Shown here piece by piece: positions 17,149-27,169 of a stretch of DNA of 64,000 nt. Source of the DNA: Buttiauxella sp. B2 (GTDB lineage: Bacteria > Pseudomonadota > Gammaproteobacteria > Enterobacterales > Enterobacteriaceae). Within the stretch, counting starts at the first letter, position 1; the number at the start of each line of letters is the position of its first letter. The notes beneath the pieces were generated by a model, which searched no databases, had not been told where the DNA came from, and saw nothing but the letters and a program-made list of their open reading frames with translations. The stretch covers positions 206,131 through 270,130 of the forward strand of contig NZ_VEXQ01000004.1 in assembly GCF_006376615.1 (NCBI RefSeq), read 5' to 3'. The position numbers and the translations under genes are program-made.

Positions 17149-17180
17149 CCTGCTGGGAATGACTCGGCAGGCTTTTTTTT
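17149..17180 (+). terminator. Terminator in the tRNA-Pro/dppA gap
   Basis: CCTGCTG (17149-17155) and CGGCAGG (17165-17171) pair with one mismatch, followed by eight T (17173-17180). It lies before the likely dppA promoter, so it does not end dppA transcription. It could end a short transcript from 16770-17148, a stretch with no gene that I recognise. That stretch also holds a hairpin ACAACC/GGTTGT (about 17078-17100) followed by CTTTT, and an inverted repeat ATTTTCCAT/ATGGAAAAT (16928-16956). Confidence 0.6.
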
Positions 17181-17248
17181 CACTTTGTTCACTGATTCTC
17201 ACCTCGGTTGTAAATCCCCCTTACCTATATTGACGTTTTACTCATCTG

Positions 17249-17423
17249 TTGACAGATTGTAGGGCGTGAGGGGCAATTTATGGACAGTCCGCACTACCAC
17301 ACAGCCAGCCTGACGAATGGAATCCCTGGCCTCACCATCGCCTCCGGGCATACCGAACAGACCGCATTCATATAACAAAGGTCTAACGGAACAAAACAAC
17401 ACATCTCACAATGGAGCAGAAGA
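17249..17423 (+). promoter_or_regulatory. Likely dppA promoter and leader
   Basis: TTGACA at 17249-17254 is a perfect -35 box; 17-18 bases later GCAATT/CAATTT is a weak -10. This would give a leader of about 140 bases, similar to the long dppA leader in E. coli. The C/A-rich stretch CAAAACAACACATCTCACAA before the ribosome site (GGAG at about 17413) resembles known target sites of the small RNA GcvB, which represses dppA in E. coli and Salmonella. The promoter and GcvB site are inferred. Confidence 0.5.
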
Positions 17424-19031
17424 ATGAGTATTTCCTTGAAGAAGTCAGGGATGCTGAAATTTGGTCTGAGCCTGGTGGCTTTGACCGTAGCAGCGAGCGT
17501 TCAGGCAAAAACCTTGGTTTATTGTTCAGAAGGTTCCCCAGAAGGTTTTAACCCTCAGCTGTTCACCTCTGGTACAACGTACGACGCCAGCTCAGTGCCA
17601 ATTTATAACCGCCTTGTCGAGTTCAAAACCGGTACCACTGAAATCATCCCTGGTTTGGCTGAGAAGTGGGAAGTCAGCGCTGACGGTAAAACCTATACCT
17701 TCCACCTTCGTTCAGGTGTGAAGTGGCAGGACAATAAAGATTTCAAACCAACACGCGACCTCAACGCTGATGACGTAGTGTTCTCATTCGATCGTCAAAA
17801 AAACAAAGATAACCCGTACCACAAAGTTTCTGGCGGCAGCTACGAATACTTTGAAGGAATGGGCTTGTCTGATCTGATCACTGACATTAAGAAAGTGGAC
17901 GACAACACCGTTCAATTCGTGTTGGCTCGCCCGGAATCTCCATTCCTTGCTGACCTTGCGATGGACTTCGCTTCCATTCTGTCGAAAGAATACGCAGACA
18001 ACATGATGAAAGCCGGTACGCCGGAAAAAACTGACCTGAACCCAATCGGTACCGGTCCGTTCCAGCTGCTGCAATACCAGAAAGACTCACGCATTCTGTA
18101 CAAAGCGTTCCCGGGCTACTGGGGCACCAAGCCACAGATCGACCGCCTGGTCTTCTCCATCACGCCTGATGCCTCTGTGCGTTACGCCAAATTGCAGAAA
18201 AACGAGTGCCAGGTTATGCCGTATCCAAATCCGGCTGACATCGCTCGTATGAAGCAAGATAAGAGCATCAACCTGATGGAACAGGCTGGCCTGAACGTGG
18301 GTTACCTGTCCTTCAACACCGAGAAGAAACCGTTTGATGACGTGAAAGTGCGTCAGGCGCTGACTTATGCGGTGAACAAAGAAGCGATCATCAAAGCGGT
18401 TTATCAGGGTGCTGGCACTGCGGCTAAAAACCTGATCCCACCAACCATGTGGGGCTACAACGATGACGTGAAGGATTACACCTACGATCCTGAGAAAGCG
18501 AAAGCGCTGCTGAAAGAATCAGGCCACGCAGACGGCTTCACCGTTGATCTGTGGGCAATGCCAGTACAACGTCCGTACAACCCGAATGCTCGCCGCATGG
18601 CTGAGATGATTCAGGCTGACTGGGCGAAAGTCGGTGTGACCGCCAAAATCGTAACCTATGAGTGGGGCGAGTATCTGAAGCGCGCCAAAGCAGGCGAACA
18701 CCAGGCTGTGATGATGGGCTGGACTGGCGACAATGGGGACCCGGATAACTTCTTCGCTACCCTGTTTAGTTGTGCGGCAGCAAAAGACGGTTCCAACTAC
18801 TCTCGCTGGTGTTACAAACCGTTTGAAGACTTGATCCAACCTGCGCGCGCTACAGACGATCACAACAAACGTATCGAACTGTACAAACAAGCTCAGGTAG
18901 TGATGCATGACCAGGCTCCGGCGCTGATCGTTGCTCACTCCACCGTTTATGAGCCAGTGCGCAAAGAAGTGAAAGGTTACGTGGTTGACCCATTGGGTAA
19001 ACACCACTTTGAGAACGTGTCTGTCGAATAA
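17424..19031 (+). CDS. dppA: DppA, periplasmic dipeptide-binding protein
   Basis: The 535-residue solute-binding protein has a 28-residue signal peptide ending SVQA, with mature KTLVYCSEGSPEGFNPQ. It is of the SBP_bac_5 family and matches E. coli DppA in length and sequence (CSEGSPEGFNPQ, NPIGTGPFQL, GWTGDNGDPDNFF). It binds di- and tripeptides for DppBCDF, also serves heme uptake, and acts in peptide taxis with Tap in E. coli. The start has a GGAG site. A 110-base gap with two hairpins separates it from dppB and could lower expression of the downstream genes. Confidence 0.97.
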   Translation: MSISLKKSGMLKFGLSLVALTVAASVQAKTLVYCSEGSPEGFNPQLFTSGTTYDASSVPIYNRLVEFKTGTTEIIPGLAEKWEVSADGKTYTFHLRSGVKWQDNKDFKPTRDLNADDVVFSFDRQKNKDNPYHKVSGGSYEYFEGMGLSDLITDIKKVDDNTVQFVLARPESPFLADLAMDFASILSKEYADNMMKAGTPEKTDLNPIGTGPFQLLQYQKDSRILYKAFPGYWGTKPQIDRLVFSITPDASVRYAKLQKNECQVMPYPNPADIARMKQDKSINLMEQAGLNVGYLSFNTEKKPFDDVKVRQALTYAVNKEAIIKAVYQGAGTAAKNLIPPTMWGYNDDVKDYTYDPEKAKALLKESGHADGFTVDLWAMPVQRPYNPNARRMAEMIQADWAKVGVTAKIVTYEWGEYLKRAKAGEHQAVMMGWTGDNGDPDNFFATLFSCAAAKDGSNYSRWCYKPFEDLIQPARATDDHNKRIELYKQAQVVMHDQAPALIVAHSTVYEPVRKEVKGYVVDPLGKHHFENVSVE

Positions 19032-19051
19032 TAAAAGTAGCGTGCTTTATT

Positions 19052-19074
19052 CCCTCTCCTCAATGAGGAGAGGG
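19052..19074. repeat. CCCTCTCC hairpin, copy 2 (dppA-dppB gap)
   Basis: CCCTCTCCTC (19052-19061) pairs perfectly with GAGGAGAGGG (19065-19074) over a three-base loop, preceded by ATT as in the other copies. Located 21 bases after the dppA stop, it may protect the abundant dppA mRNA from 3' decay or cause partial termination. No T-run follows. Confidence 0.7.
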
Positions 19075-19096
19075 TGAAAGATTTGTGAGCAATACA

Positions 19097-19122
19097 GACT
19101 GAAGGCTGCGAGGCTTTCAGTC
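19097..19122 (+). terminator. Second hairpin in the dppA-dppB gap
   Basis: GACTGAAGGC (19097-19106) pairs with GCTTTCAGTC (19113-19122) with one G-U pair. No T-run follows, so it is more likely an mRNA processing or attenuation structure than a full terminator. Confidence 0.4.
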
Positions 19123-19141
19123 ACTACAGAGAATCCGGGTT

Positions 19142-20161
19142 ATGTTGCAGTTCATCCTCCGACGTCTGGGATTAGTTATCCCCACGTTTATCGGTATTAC
19201 CCTTCTTACCTTCGCTTTCGTCCATATGATCCCCGGTGACCCGGTGATGATTATGGTTGGCGAGCGGGGTATCTCTCCTGAACGTCATGCTCAGTTGTTG
19301 GCTGAGCTTGGCCTCGACAAACCGTTATGGCAGCAATACGTCCATTATGTATGGGGTGTGATGCATGGCGACCTGGGCATTTCGTTAAAAAGCCGTCTCC
19401 CTGTGTGGGACGAGTTCGTACCGCGCTTTAAAGCGACCATGGAACTCGGTGTCTGCGCAATGATGTTTGCCGTTGCCGTGGGTATTCCGGTTGGCGTTTT
19501 GGCCGCTGTTAAACGCGGTTCTATATTTGACCATACCGCTGTGGGCATCGCGCTGACAGGCTATTCAATGCCTATTTTCTGGTGGGGTATGATGCTAATC
19601 ATGCTGGTTTCCGTCTACTGGAACCTCACCCCTGTTTCGGGGCGCATCAGCGATACAGTATTCCTCGATGACACCTTACCGCTCACCGGCTTCATGCTGA
19701 TAGACACTGCTATTTGGGGCGAGCCGGGCGACTTCATTGATGCCGTGGCGCATATGGTGTTGCCAGCCGTGGTGCTCGGCACCATTCCGTTGGCGGTCAT
19801 CGTGCGTATGACCCGCTCAGCAATGCTTGAAGTGCTCGGTGAAGATTATATCCGTACCGCTCGCGCCAAGGGCCTGACCCGTATGCGCGTTATCGTGGTT
19901 CACGCCTTGCGTAACGCTATGCTGCCGGTTGTCACCGTTATCGGTTTGCAGGTCGGTACTTTACTGGCAGGTGCCATCCTGACAGAAACTATCTTCTCCT
20001 GGCCGGGTCTTGGCCGCTGGTTGATTGATGCATTGCAACGTCGTGACTACCCGGTAGTACAGGGCGGCGTATTGTTGGTGGCGACGATGATTATCCTCGT
20101 TAACCTGATAGTCGACTTACTGTACGGCGTGGTGAACCCGCGTATACGCCATAAGAAATAA
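19142..20161 (+). CDS. dppB: DppB, dipeptide ABC transporter permease
   Basis: The 339-residue inner membrane protein has the usual N-terminal opening of the DppB/OppB group (LQFILRRLGLVIPTFIGITLLTF) and six membrane helices. The ABC coupling motif is seen in DYIRTARAKGLTRMRVIVVHALRNA at about residues 236-260. It pairs with DppC to form the channel. The operon order dppABCDF is intact, and dppC begins 9 bases after the stop. Confidence 0.96.
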   Translation: MLQFILRRLGLVIPTFIGITLLTFAFVHMIPGDPVMIMVGERGISPERHAQLLAELGLDKPLWQQYVHYVWGVMHGDLGISLKSRLPVWDEFVPRFKATMELGVCAMMFAVAVGIPVGVLAAVKRGSIFDHTAVGIALTGYSMPIFWWGMMLIMLVSVYWNLTPVSGRISDTVFLDDTLPLTGFMLIDTAIWGEPGDFIDAVAHMVLPAVVLGTIPLAVIVRMTRSAMLEVLGEDYIRTARAKGLTRMRVIVVHALRNAMLPVVTVIGLQVGTLLAGAILTETIFSWPGLGRWLIDALQRRDYPVVQGGVLLVATMIILVNLIVDLLYGVVNPRIRHKK

Positions 20162-20170
20162 GGGCTTATC

Positions 20171-21073
20171 ATGACGCAAGTAACTGAAAATAAAGTAGTG
20201 ATGGCGCCAGTTCCAATGACGCCGTTCCAGGAATTCTGGCACTACTTCAAACGTAATAAAGGGGCGGTAGTTGGCCTGGTGTATGTCACCGCCATGGTTC
20301 TTATCGCAATATTTGCCAACGTACTGGCTCCTCACGGCCCGGCAGAACAGTTCCGCGACTCGTTGCTGAACCCACCGGTCTGGCAGGAAGGCGGTAGCTG
20401 GCAGTTCCTGCTCGGTACTGATGACGTAGGCCGCGATATTATGGCTCGCCTGATGTACGGTGCGCGCCTGTCGCTGCTGGTTGGCTGCCTGGTAGTTGTA
20501 TTGTCGCTGATTATGGGCGTGGTACTCGGCCTGGTCGCGGGCTACTTCGGTGGCCTTATCGACAATATCATCATGCGAATCGTTGACATCATGCTAGCGC
20601 TACCAAGCCTGTTGTTGGCTTTAGTGCTGGTGGCGGTATTCGGCCCGTCGATAGTTAACGCCTCGCTCGCTTTGACCTTCGTTGCGCTGCCGCATTATGT
20701 GCGACTGACGCGCGGTGCGGTGCTGGTGGAAGTGAACCGCGACTATGTAACCGCCTCGCGCGTTGCGGGTGCGAGTTCGATGCGCCAGATGTTCATCAAC
20801 ATTTTACCAAATTGCCTGGCACCGCTTATCGTGCAGGCTTCTCTTGGCTTCTCTAACGCCATTCTCGATATGGCCGCCCTCGGCTTCCTCGGCATGGGTG
20901 CGCAACCGCCAACACCAGAGTGGGGCACTATGCTCGCCGACGTGTTGCAGTTCGCACAAAGTGCCTGGTGGGTTGTCACCTTCCCGGGTGTCGCAATCCT
21001 GCTGACGGTGCTGGCATTTAACCTGATGGGTGACGGGCTGCGTGACGCGCTCGATCCTAAACTCAAGCAGTAG
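20171..21073 (+). CDS. dppC: DppC, dipeptide ABC transporter permease
   Basis: The 300-residue permease has an N-terminal helix ([21 protein letters not shown]), the family motif [23 protein letters not shown] (region near residues 77-100) and the coupling loop [24 protein letters not shown]. It is the partner of DppB. dppD follows after 11 bases. Confidence 0.96.
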   Translation: MTQVTENKVVMAPVPMTPFQEFWHYFKRNKGAVVGLVYVTAMVLIAIFANVLAPHGPAEQFRDSLLNPPVWQEGGSWQFLLGTDDVGRDIMARLMYGARLSLLVGCLVVVLSLIMGVVLGLVAGYFGGLIDNIIMRIVDIMLALPSLLLALVLVAVFGPSIVNASLALTFVALPHYVRLTRGAVLVEVNRDYVTASRVAGASSMRQMFINILPNCLAPLIVQASLGFSNAILDMAALGFLGMGAQPPTPEWGTMLADVLQFAQSAWWVVTFPGVAILLTVLAFNLMGDGLRDALDPKLKQ

Positions 21074-21084
21074 AGAGGCACGAG

Positions 21085-22068
21085 ATGGCGTTATTGAATG
21101 TAGATAAATTATCGGTGCATTTCGGCGACGAAAAGGCATCATTCCGTGCCGTAGACCGTATTAGTTACAGCGTAAATCAAGGTGAAGTTGTTGGTATCGT
21201 AGGGGAATCAGGTTCCGGTAAATCGGTTAGCTCGCTGGCAATAATGGGACTGATTGATTACCCAGGCCGCGTAATGGCAGAAAAACTCGAGTTTAACGGC
21301 CAGGATCTCCAGAAAATTTCTGAGAAAGAACGTCGTAACCTGGTTGGTGCTGAAGTGGCAATGATCTTCCAGGACCCGATGACCAGCCTCAACCCATGCT
21401 ACACCGTGGGTTTCCAGATTATGGAAGCCATCAAGGTGCATCAGGGCGGCAACAAGAAAACTCGTGTCCAGCGTGCAATCGACCTGCTGAACCTGGTGGG
21501 CATTCCCGATGCAGCTTCGCGTCTGGACGTTTATCCGCATCAGCTTTCCGGCGGTATGAGCCAGCGTGTGATGATCGCAATGGCGATTGCCTGTCGTCCT
21601 AAGCTACTGATTGCCGATGAACCGACCACCGCACTGGATGTGACCATCCAGGCGCAAATCATTGAGCTGTTACTGGAACTTCAGCAAAAAGAGAACATGG
21701 CGCTGATTCTTATCACCCATGACCTTGCATTGGTTGCCGAAGCGGCACACAAAATCATCGTGATGTACGCAGGGCAAGTGGTAGAAACGGGTAACTCGCA
21801 CGACATTTTCCGTGCTCCGCGCCACCCATACACCCAGGCACTGCTACGTGCATTGCCTGAGTTTGCGCAGGATAAAGCGCGACTGGCCTCATTGCCTGGT
21901 GTGGTGCCGGGTAAGTACGACCGCCCGACCGGCTGCTTACTCAACCCGCGCTGCCCGTATGCGACAGACAAATGCCGCAGCGAAGAACCAGAACTGAACA
22001 TGGTGGATAACGGACGTCAGTCCAAATGCCACTTCCCGCTCGATGATGCCGGGAGGCCAACGCTATGA
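21085..22068 (+). CDS. dppD: DppD, dipeptide ABC transporter ATPase
   Basis: The 327-residue ATPase has Walker A GESGSGKS (about residues 39-46), signature LSGGMSQR, Walker [13 protein letters not shown] and switch His in LITHDLALV. The C-terminal OppD/F-type extension carries clustered cysteines ([14 protein letters not shown], then KCHF), a probable iron-sulfur or metal site of this family. The stop overlaps the dppF ATG by four bases. Confidence 0.96.
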   Translation: MALLNVDKLSVHFGDEKASFRAVDRISYSVNQGEVVGIVGESGSGKSVSSLAIMGLIDYPGRVMAEKLEFNGQDLQKISEKERRNLVGAEVAMIFQDPMTSLNPCYTVGFQIMEAIKVHQGGNKKTRVQRAIDLLNLVGIPDAASRLDVYPHQLSGGMSQRVMIAMAIACRPKLLIADEPTTALDVTIQAQIIELLLELQQKENMALILITHDLALVAEAAHKIIVMYAGQVVETGNSHDIFRAPRHPYTQALLRALPEFAQDKARLASLPGVVPGKYDRPTGCLLNPRCPYATDKCRSEEPELNMVDNGRQSKCHFPLDDAGRPTL

Positions 22069-23069
22069 GTACCGATAAGGCCACTGCGCAACCTCTGTTG
22101 CAGGCCATCGACCTGAAAAAACACTACCCGGTGAAGAAAGGCTTTTTCGGCCAGGAACGCCTGGTGAAAGCACTGGATGGGGTTTCATTTGACCTTGAGC
22201 GCGGTAAAACGTTGGCGGTGGTAGGCGAATCCGGTTGTGGTAAATCCACACTGGGCCGTTTGCTGACGATGATCGAAATCCCAACGGGTGGGGAGCTTTA
22301 CTACCAGGGACAGGATCTGCTCAAGCCTGATGAAACATCGGAAAAACTGCGTCGCCAGAAAATCCAAATAGTCTTCCAGAACCCGTACGGCTCCTTAAAT
22401 CCACGTAAGAAAGTGGGGCAAATTCTTGAAGAGCCACTGCAAATCAATACCAACCTAAGCAAAGCTGAACGTCGTGAAAAATCTCTGGCGATGATGGCGA
22501 AAGTTGGCCTGAAAACCGAACATTATGACCGCTATCCGCACATGTTTTCTGGCGGCCAGCGTCAGCGTATTGCTATCGCTCGTGGTCTGATGCTAGACCC
22601 AGATGTGGTGATCGCCGATGAGCCGGTTTCGGCACTCGACGTTTCTGTACGTGCGCAAGTACTGAACCTGATGATGGATTTGCAGCAGGAAATGGGGCTA
22701 TCGTACGTGTTCATTTCCCATGATTTATCCGTGGTAGAACACATTGCCGACGAAGTGATGGTGATGTATTTGGGCCGCTGTGTTGAGAAGGGCACGAAAG
22801 ACCAGATCTTCTCTAACCCGCGCCACCCGTATACTCAGGCGTTGCTTTCAGCAACACCTCGTCTGAACCCGGATGAGCGCCGCGAGCGTATTAAGCTGAC
22901 AGGCGAACTGCCAAGTCCACTCAATCCGCCTCCGGGCTGTGCGTTTAACGCGCGTTGCCGCCGCCGTTTCGGGCCATGTACCCAGTTGCAACCGCAGCTG
23001 AAAGAGTACGGTGGTCAACTGGTGGCGTGTTTCGCTGTTGACCAGGATGAGAACGTAGAAATTCGGTAG
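22065..23069 (+). CDS. dppF: DppF, dipeptide ABC transporter ATPase
   Basis: The 334-residue ATPase equals E. coli DppF in length. It has Walker A GESGCGKS, signature MFSGGQRQR, Walker [13 protein letters not shown] and HDLSVVEH. The C-terminal oligopeptide-transporter domain has [14 protein letters not shown]. It works as a heterodimer with DppD. It is the last gene of the operon; a stable hairpin follows after a few bases. Confidence 0.96.
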   Translation: MSTDKATAQPLLQAIDLKKHYPVKKGFFGQERLVKALDGVSFDLERGKTLAVVGESGCGKSTLGRLLTMIEIPTGGELYYQGQDLLKPDETSEKLRRQKIQIVFQNPYGSLNPRKKVGQILEEPLQINTNLSKAERREKSLAMMAKVGLKTEHYDRYPHMFSGGQRQRIAIARGLMLDPDVVIADEPVSALDVSVRAQVLNLMMDLQQEMGLSYVFISHDLSVVEHIADEVMVMYLGRCVEKGTKDQIFSNPRHPYTQALLSATPRLNPDERRERIKLTGELPSPLNPPPGCAFNARCRRRFGPCTQLQPQLKEYGGQLVACFAVDQDENVEIR

Positions 23070-23077
23070 TTCAAAGC

Positions 23078-23111
23078 GCCCTTATCTTCTTCCAGGGGAG
23101 GAGATAAGGGC
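23078..23111 (+). terminator. Hairpin after dppF
   Basis: GCCCTTATCT (23078-23087) pairs perfectly with AGATAAGGGC (23102-23111). It lies 8 bases after the dppF stop. No T-run follows, so termination would be weak or Rho-assisted. Confidence 0.5.
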
Positions 23112-23644
23112 TATCCATGTTTATCTTGTCATTTCGCGCACGTCTACCTGTCACTATAATTCACACTTAAATTACCCACATACAATACCTGTATATATAT
23201 CAAGGATACCTTTATTAAATCGACGTTACTTATTTCCCCGTACTGTCCATTGTGATATTCACTCCTTGGTTTAATTGTTAATTTCTCAGGCGAAATATCA
23301 AGAGCCAATAAATACTTATTATGAGTGTGTCATCACAAAAAAAGTCTGCTACCTTTAATGAATTAGTATTAAATAGCGCTTAATCACAAACCAAATCGTC
23401 TTCATGCTTAGATAGGCATAAATAAGAAAAAAAGATGGAGGTAGAACCTCTGGTGCCTATATATTGGCTTGAAATCCAGCACATTTTCCCGAAAAAAATA
23501 ATAAAACACGGGATAATTACTCATCGCAATTAATAACGTTCCATGATGTCAATAATCCAAAATAATGATCAGCTAAACCTTTCTAATAGTATTGGTATAT
23601 GTTTTAAGTGTATTCATGCATTCAATTTAAATGTCTTATAAATC
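23112..23644. other. AT-rich gap upstream of the cellulose operon, no gene seen
   Basis: This 533-base stretch has no convincing reading frame. It is clearly more AT-rich than its neighbours and contains a small hairpin GAGGT-AGA-ACCTC at about 23437. It probably holds the promoter and regulatory region of the bcs operon; I could not identify a specific -35/-10 pair with confidence. E. coli has bcsEFG and other genes in this interval; no remnant of them is visible. Confidence 0.5.
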
Positions 23645-24235
23645 ATGAGTATTGTAATGAAAAACTATGATGATTTGCAGCGCTTCAAGGATAAGACGCG
23701 CACAGGCGCTATCGAATTCAAGGATATGTCGGCGCAAAATCAGCAGTCAAATGCGAGTAACTGGGCGATCATCAAACAGTTAATGAATACTGATGGCGAG
23801 GAATCTGTGTTTTCTCAGGCTGGAAGTATTTCAGTGCCAGCGCCACAGGCCGCTAAAGCTGATGAGTTTGATACCAGCCACTTCAAGCCGCTGGTCGCAC
23901 AGCCGATTAATAACGCTGTGTCACAAGGTTCCATTCTGGATAGCCTTAGCAGCGCAATGCCGCAAGCCAGAACCGAGGTTTTCCAGCCCGAGCAAAATAA
24001 ATCCACAGCAGCGACGTTGTTTGAGCAACTTGCACCGCTAACTGCGGCGGCAGAACCCATTAAAGAAGTCGTGAAACCTGCTGCAATTGCAGCGCCGCAG
24101 GCACCTGCACCGGTAACTGCTGAGCCCGTGCGTTTTGACAAACTGTTCGCAGCCAAAGGGAATACGGTGCGGAGTCATCCCGCCAAAGACTTGCCGCTGC
24201 AACCGTTGCTGGAGATGATTGCATCATGCCGTTAG
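23645..24235 (+). CDS. bcsO: BcsO, proline/alanine-rich cellulose biosynthesis protein
   Basis: The 196-residue protein (192 if it starts at the second ATG, 23657) opens with NYDDLQRFKDKTRT and AIEFKDMSAQNQQ, which I recognise as the BcsO N terminus. A long disordered region rich in Pro, Ala and Gln follows (about residues 60-165), then a short conserved C-terminal block (RFDKLFAAKG). BcsO occurs with BcsD in type I cellulose operons and is proposed to take part in an intracellular scaffold, like BcsH in Komagataeibacter. No strong ribosome site precedes either start; the choice is open. The end overlaps bcsQ by 10 bases. Confidence 0.8.
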   Translation: MSIVMKNYDDLQRFKDKTRTGAIEFKDMSAQNQQSNASNWAIIKQLMNTDGEESVFSQAGSISVPAPQAAKADEFDTSHFKPLVAQPINNAVSQGSILDSLSSAMPQARTEVFQPEQNKSTAATLFEQLAPLTAAAEPIKEVVKPAAIAAPQAPAPVTAEPVRFDKLFAAKGNTVRSHPAKDLPLQPLLEMIASCR

Positions 24236-25029
24236 TGTGTGTTTGCTCGCCAAAAGGCGGAGTTGGGAAAACCACGGTTACCGCCAATCTGGCGTATGCG
24301 TTGGCTCGTGCTGGCAGCAAAGTGCTGGCGATCGATTTTGATGTGCAAAATGCGCTGCGTCTGCATTTTGGCGTTCCGTTGTCTGATGGTCGCGGTTATG
24401 TGGCAAAAGCCATTGAATCCGCGGACTGGAGCCAGTCGGTTTTGACCGCCGGTAGCAATATGTTTGTGCTGCCGTATGGCGATGTCACCGAAGAGCAGCG
24501 ACTTGAGTTTGAGCAGCGTTTGACGAACGACAGTCATTTCCTGATGCGTGGATTAAGTACGTTACTGAATTATCCCGGGCTTATTATCATCGCCGATTTT
24601 CCTCCAGGGCCAAACCCTGCGCTTAAAGCGGTTTCACGCCTGGCTGATTTGCATTTGGTGACTATGCTGGCGGATACCGCTTCGCTTTCGCTGTTGCCAC
24701 ATATTGAAAACCATCGCCTGATTGGCGAGCCGCTAAACAATAAAGCGGGATATTATTTTGTTCTCAACCAAAGCGATAATCGCCGTCATATTAGCCGCGA
24801 CGTTACGGCGTTTATGCAGCAACGTCTTGGTGATCGTCTACTCGGCATTATTAACCGCGATGAAAGTGTGGCTGAAGCCAACGCCTCTCAGCAATCAATA
24901 TTCGATTTCAGCCCAGCGTCCGCTGCCGCTTTTGATATTGAGCTTATTAGCAAGCGAGTTGCGGCTCTTCTCGACATAAAAGTGGGTGATGGTGCGGTAC
25001 ATACTGCCTTGAGAACTTCAAATTTCTGA
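24226..25029 (+). CDS. bcsQ: BcsQ, MinD/ParA-like ATPase of cellulose synthesis
   Basis: The 267-residue protein starts MPLVCVCSPKGGVGKTTV with a deviant Walker A (KGGVGKT) at about residues 10-16. Further marks are LAIDFDVQNALRLHFG and IIIADFPPG. E. coli BcsQ (YhjQ, about 250 residues) belongs to the inner-membrane secretion complex and is needed for cellulose production; it has been placed at the cell pole. The first codons overlap bcsO, and bcsA follows after 19 bases. Confidence 0.9.
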   Translation: MPLVCVCSPKGGVGKTTVTANLAYALARAGSKVLAIDFDVQNALRLHFGVPLSDGRGYVAKAIESADWSQSVLTAGSNMFVLPYGDVTEEQRLEFEQRLTNDSHFLMRGLSTLLNYPGLIIIADFPPGPNPALKAVSRLADLHLVTMLADTASLSLLPHIENHRLIGEPLNNKAGYYFVLNQSDNRRHISRDVTAFMQQRLGDRLLGIINRDESVAEANASQQSIFDFSPASAAAFDIELISKRVAALLDIKVGDGAVHTALRTSNF

Positions 25030-25048
25030 CAATCAGCCAGGATGTCCT

Positions 25049-27169
25049 ATGAAAAAGGTCCTGTTTTGTTTACTGCTATTGGTCTTAGCGCCAATAGCGG
25101 TGCTTATCATTATTACGCCAATGGATAGCCAGAAGCAGTATATCTTTGGCTTTATTAGCCTCGCTATTCTGTTTGCTCTTGGTTTTAGCAAAAAGCACAG
25201 CGTGTCGATTATCATGATGGTGGTATCAGTATTGATGTCCACTCGTTATATTTATTTTCGCGCGACGCAAACCCTGCACTTTAATTCTGAAATAGAAGCC
25301 ATTCTTGGCGTAGGGTTGTTTTTAGCTGAACTGTATATCTGGGTTATTTTATTACTGAGTTATCTGCAAACCGCTTTCCCGTTGAAAAGGGGAATTGTGC
25401 CGTTGCCGGACGATACCTCAACCTGGCCAACGGTGGATGTTTATATTCCCAGCTACAACGAAAGCCTCGATGTGGTTCGCGATACCGTACTCGCCGCGCA
25501 ATGTATCGACTATCCGCGTGATAAAATCAAAATCTACCTGCTTGATGACGGTAAGCGGCGCGAGTTTGCTGTATTTGCGGCGGACGTAGGTGTCGGATAT
25601 ATCACGCGAAATGATAACTCACATGCCAAAGCCGGTAACCTCAACCACGCCATGAAACTCACCAAAGGTGAGCTGATTTGCGTCTTTGACTGTGACCATG
25701 TTGCCACGCGTATTTTCCTGCAAGCGACCGTGGGTGCATTCCTGAAAGACCCGAAACTGGCGTTGTTACAAACCCCACACTACTTCTATTCGCCGGATCC
25801 TTTTGAGCGTAACTTATCGGCTGGGCGCAATATCCCTAACGAAGGTTCGTTGTTCTACGGCCCACTCCAGCAGGGTAACGATAACTGGAACGCGACGTTT
25901 TTCTGCGGTTCTTGTGCCGTGATTCGTCGTAGCGCACTTGAAGAAATCGGCGGCTTTGCTGTAGAAACCGTGACTGAGGATGCGCATACCGCGCTGAAAA
26001 TGCAGCGCCTTGGCTGGAAATCTGCATTCCTGGATATCCCGCTGGCAGCAGGATTGGCGACTGAGCGCCTGGTACTACACGTGATTCAGCGTACTCGCTG
26101 GGCGCGCGGTATGACCCAAATATTCCGCATGGATAATCCGCTTTTTGGCCGTGGCCTGAAGTGGCAGCAACGCTTGTGTTATCTCAGCGCGATGCTCTAT
26201 TTCCAGTTTGCTTTGCCGCGAATCGCGTTCCTCACCGCCCCGCTGGCGTATTTGCTCTTCAACCTGAATATCATTCACTCCTCGGCGAGCCTGATTTTTG
26301 CTTATGCGCTGCCGCATTTGCTGCTCACTATTTACCTGAACTCAAGAATGAACGGGCGTTATCGCTACAGTTTCTGGGGCGAGATATACGATATGGTGCT
26401 GGCGTTCCACCTGGTTTTACCGACGTTTATTACGATGCTGTTCCCAAAACGCGGCAAGTTCAACGTAACGGACAAAGGTGCATTGCTGAATGTGGGCTAC
26501 TTCGATTTCAGCGTGGTGCGTCCTCACGTGATTATCGCGGTGTTGCTGGCAGTGGCGGTGATTGCCGGGATTGTGCGTGCTTGTGCGCATGACTACTTTG
26601 GTGTCGACCCTAACGTTATCGCGTTGAACGTCGGTTGGGGGTTATACAGCCTGGTGTTCTTGCTGGCGGCAATTGCGGTAGCCCGTGAAACTCGTCAGAC
26701 GCGTAAAACCATCCGTATTGATGTCGATGTTCCTGTGGTCATTCACTATGCCAGTGGTATTTCATCACGCAGCAATACGCTCGATTTATCAATGGGCGGT
26801 TGCCGAATTGCGGTGCCGGATGACCGACATCTCACCGATGAAATTGAAGAAATCGAACTGCAATTAAAATCCGGCTCTATCAGCATTCCGGTGCAAGTTA
26901 TTGCCAGTGACGAACAGGCCATTCGCCTGATGTTTGAAGAGATTCCACTGGACCGCCGCCGTGAACTGGTGCGTGTAGTACTGGCGCGTGCCGATGCCTG
27001 GATTCACCCACCGAAGCCACAAGATAACCCGTTCCGTTCAATACTTATCATCATTCGCTGTGTATTCGATTTGTTCTGGCTGACATTCCAGTCGCGCCGT
27101 GAAAACCGTCGTTTGCGTAAGGAAGAAGCAAAGCGTATGGAAAGTGTCAGTGAGGACAACGTTGCATGA
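25049..27169 (+). CDS. bcsA: BcsA, cellulose synthase catalytic subunit
   Basis: The 706-residue inner membrane GT2 enzyme makes beta-1,4-glucan from UDP-glucose and extrudes it. Motifs: LLDDG (Asp166-Gly168), DCD (214-216), FFCGS (285-289), TED (309-311, catalytic base Asp311) and QRTRW (347-351). A C-terminal PilZ domain binds c-di-GMP: RKTIR (552-556) and DLSMGG (579-584). Four N-terminal and about four later membrane helices are visible. It is shorter than E. coli BcsA (872 residues), which has an N-terminal extension. It overlaps bcsB by four bases. Confidence 0.96.
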   Translation: MKKVLFCLLLLVLAPIAVLIIITPMDSQKQYIFGFISLAILFALGFSKKHSVSIIMMVVSVLMSTRYIYFRATQTLHFNSEIEAILGVGLFLAELYIWVILLLSYLQTAFPLKRGIVPLPDDTSTWPTVDVYIPSYNESLDVVRDTVLAAQCIDYPRDKIKIYLLDDGKRREFAVFAADVGVGYITRNDNSHAKAGNLNHAMKLTKGELICVFDCDHVATRIFLQATVGAFLKDPKLALLQTPHYFYSPDPFERNLSAGRNIPNEGSLFYGPLQQGNDNWNATFFCGSCAVIRRSALEEIGGFAVETVTEDAHTALKMQRLGWKSAFLDIPLAAGLATERLVLHVIQRTRWARGMTQIFRMDNPLFGRGLKWQQRLCYLSAMLYFQFALPRIAFLTAPLAYLLFNLNIIHSSASLIFAYALPHLLLTIYLNSRMNGRYRYSFWGEIYDMVLAFHLVLPTFITMLFPKRGKFNVTDKGALLNVGYFDFSVVRPHVIIAVLLAVAVIAGIVRACAHDYFGVDPNVIALNVGWGLYSLVFLLAAIAVARETRQTRKTIRIDVDVPVVIHYASGISSRSNTLDLSMGGCRIAVPDDRHLTDEIEEIELQLKSGSISIPVQVIASDEQAIRLMFEEIPLDRRRELVRVVLARADAWIHPPKPQDNPFRSILIIIRCVFDLFWLTFQSRRENRRLRKEEAKRMESVSEDNVA

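Noticed and set aside
23112..23644. Possible remnants of bcsEFG, bcsR or an ldrD-type toxin in the gap before the cellulose operon
   Set aside because: No matching peptide fragments could be seen in any frame.
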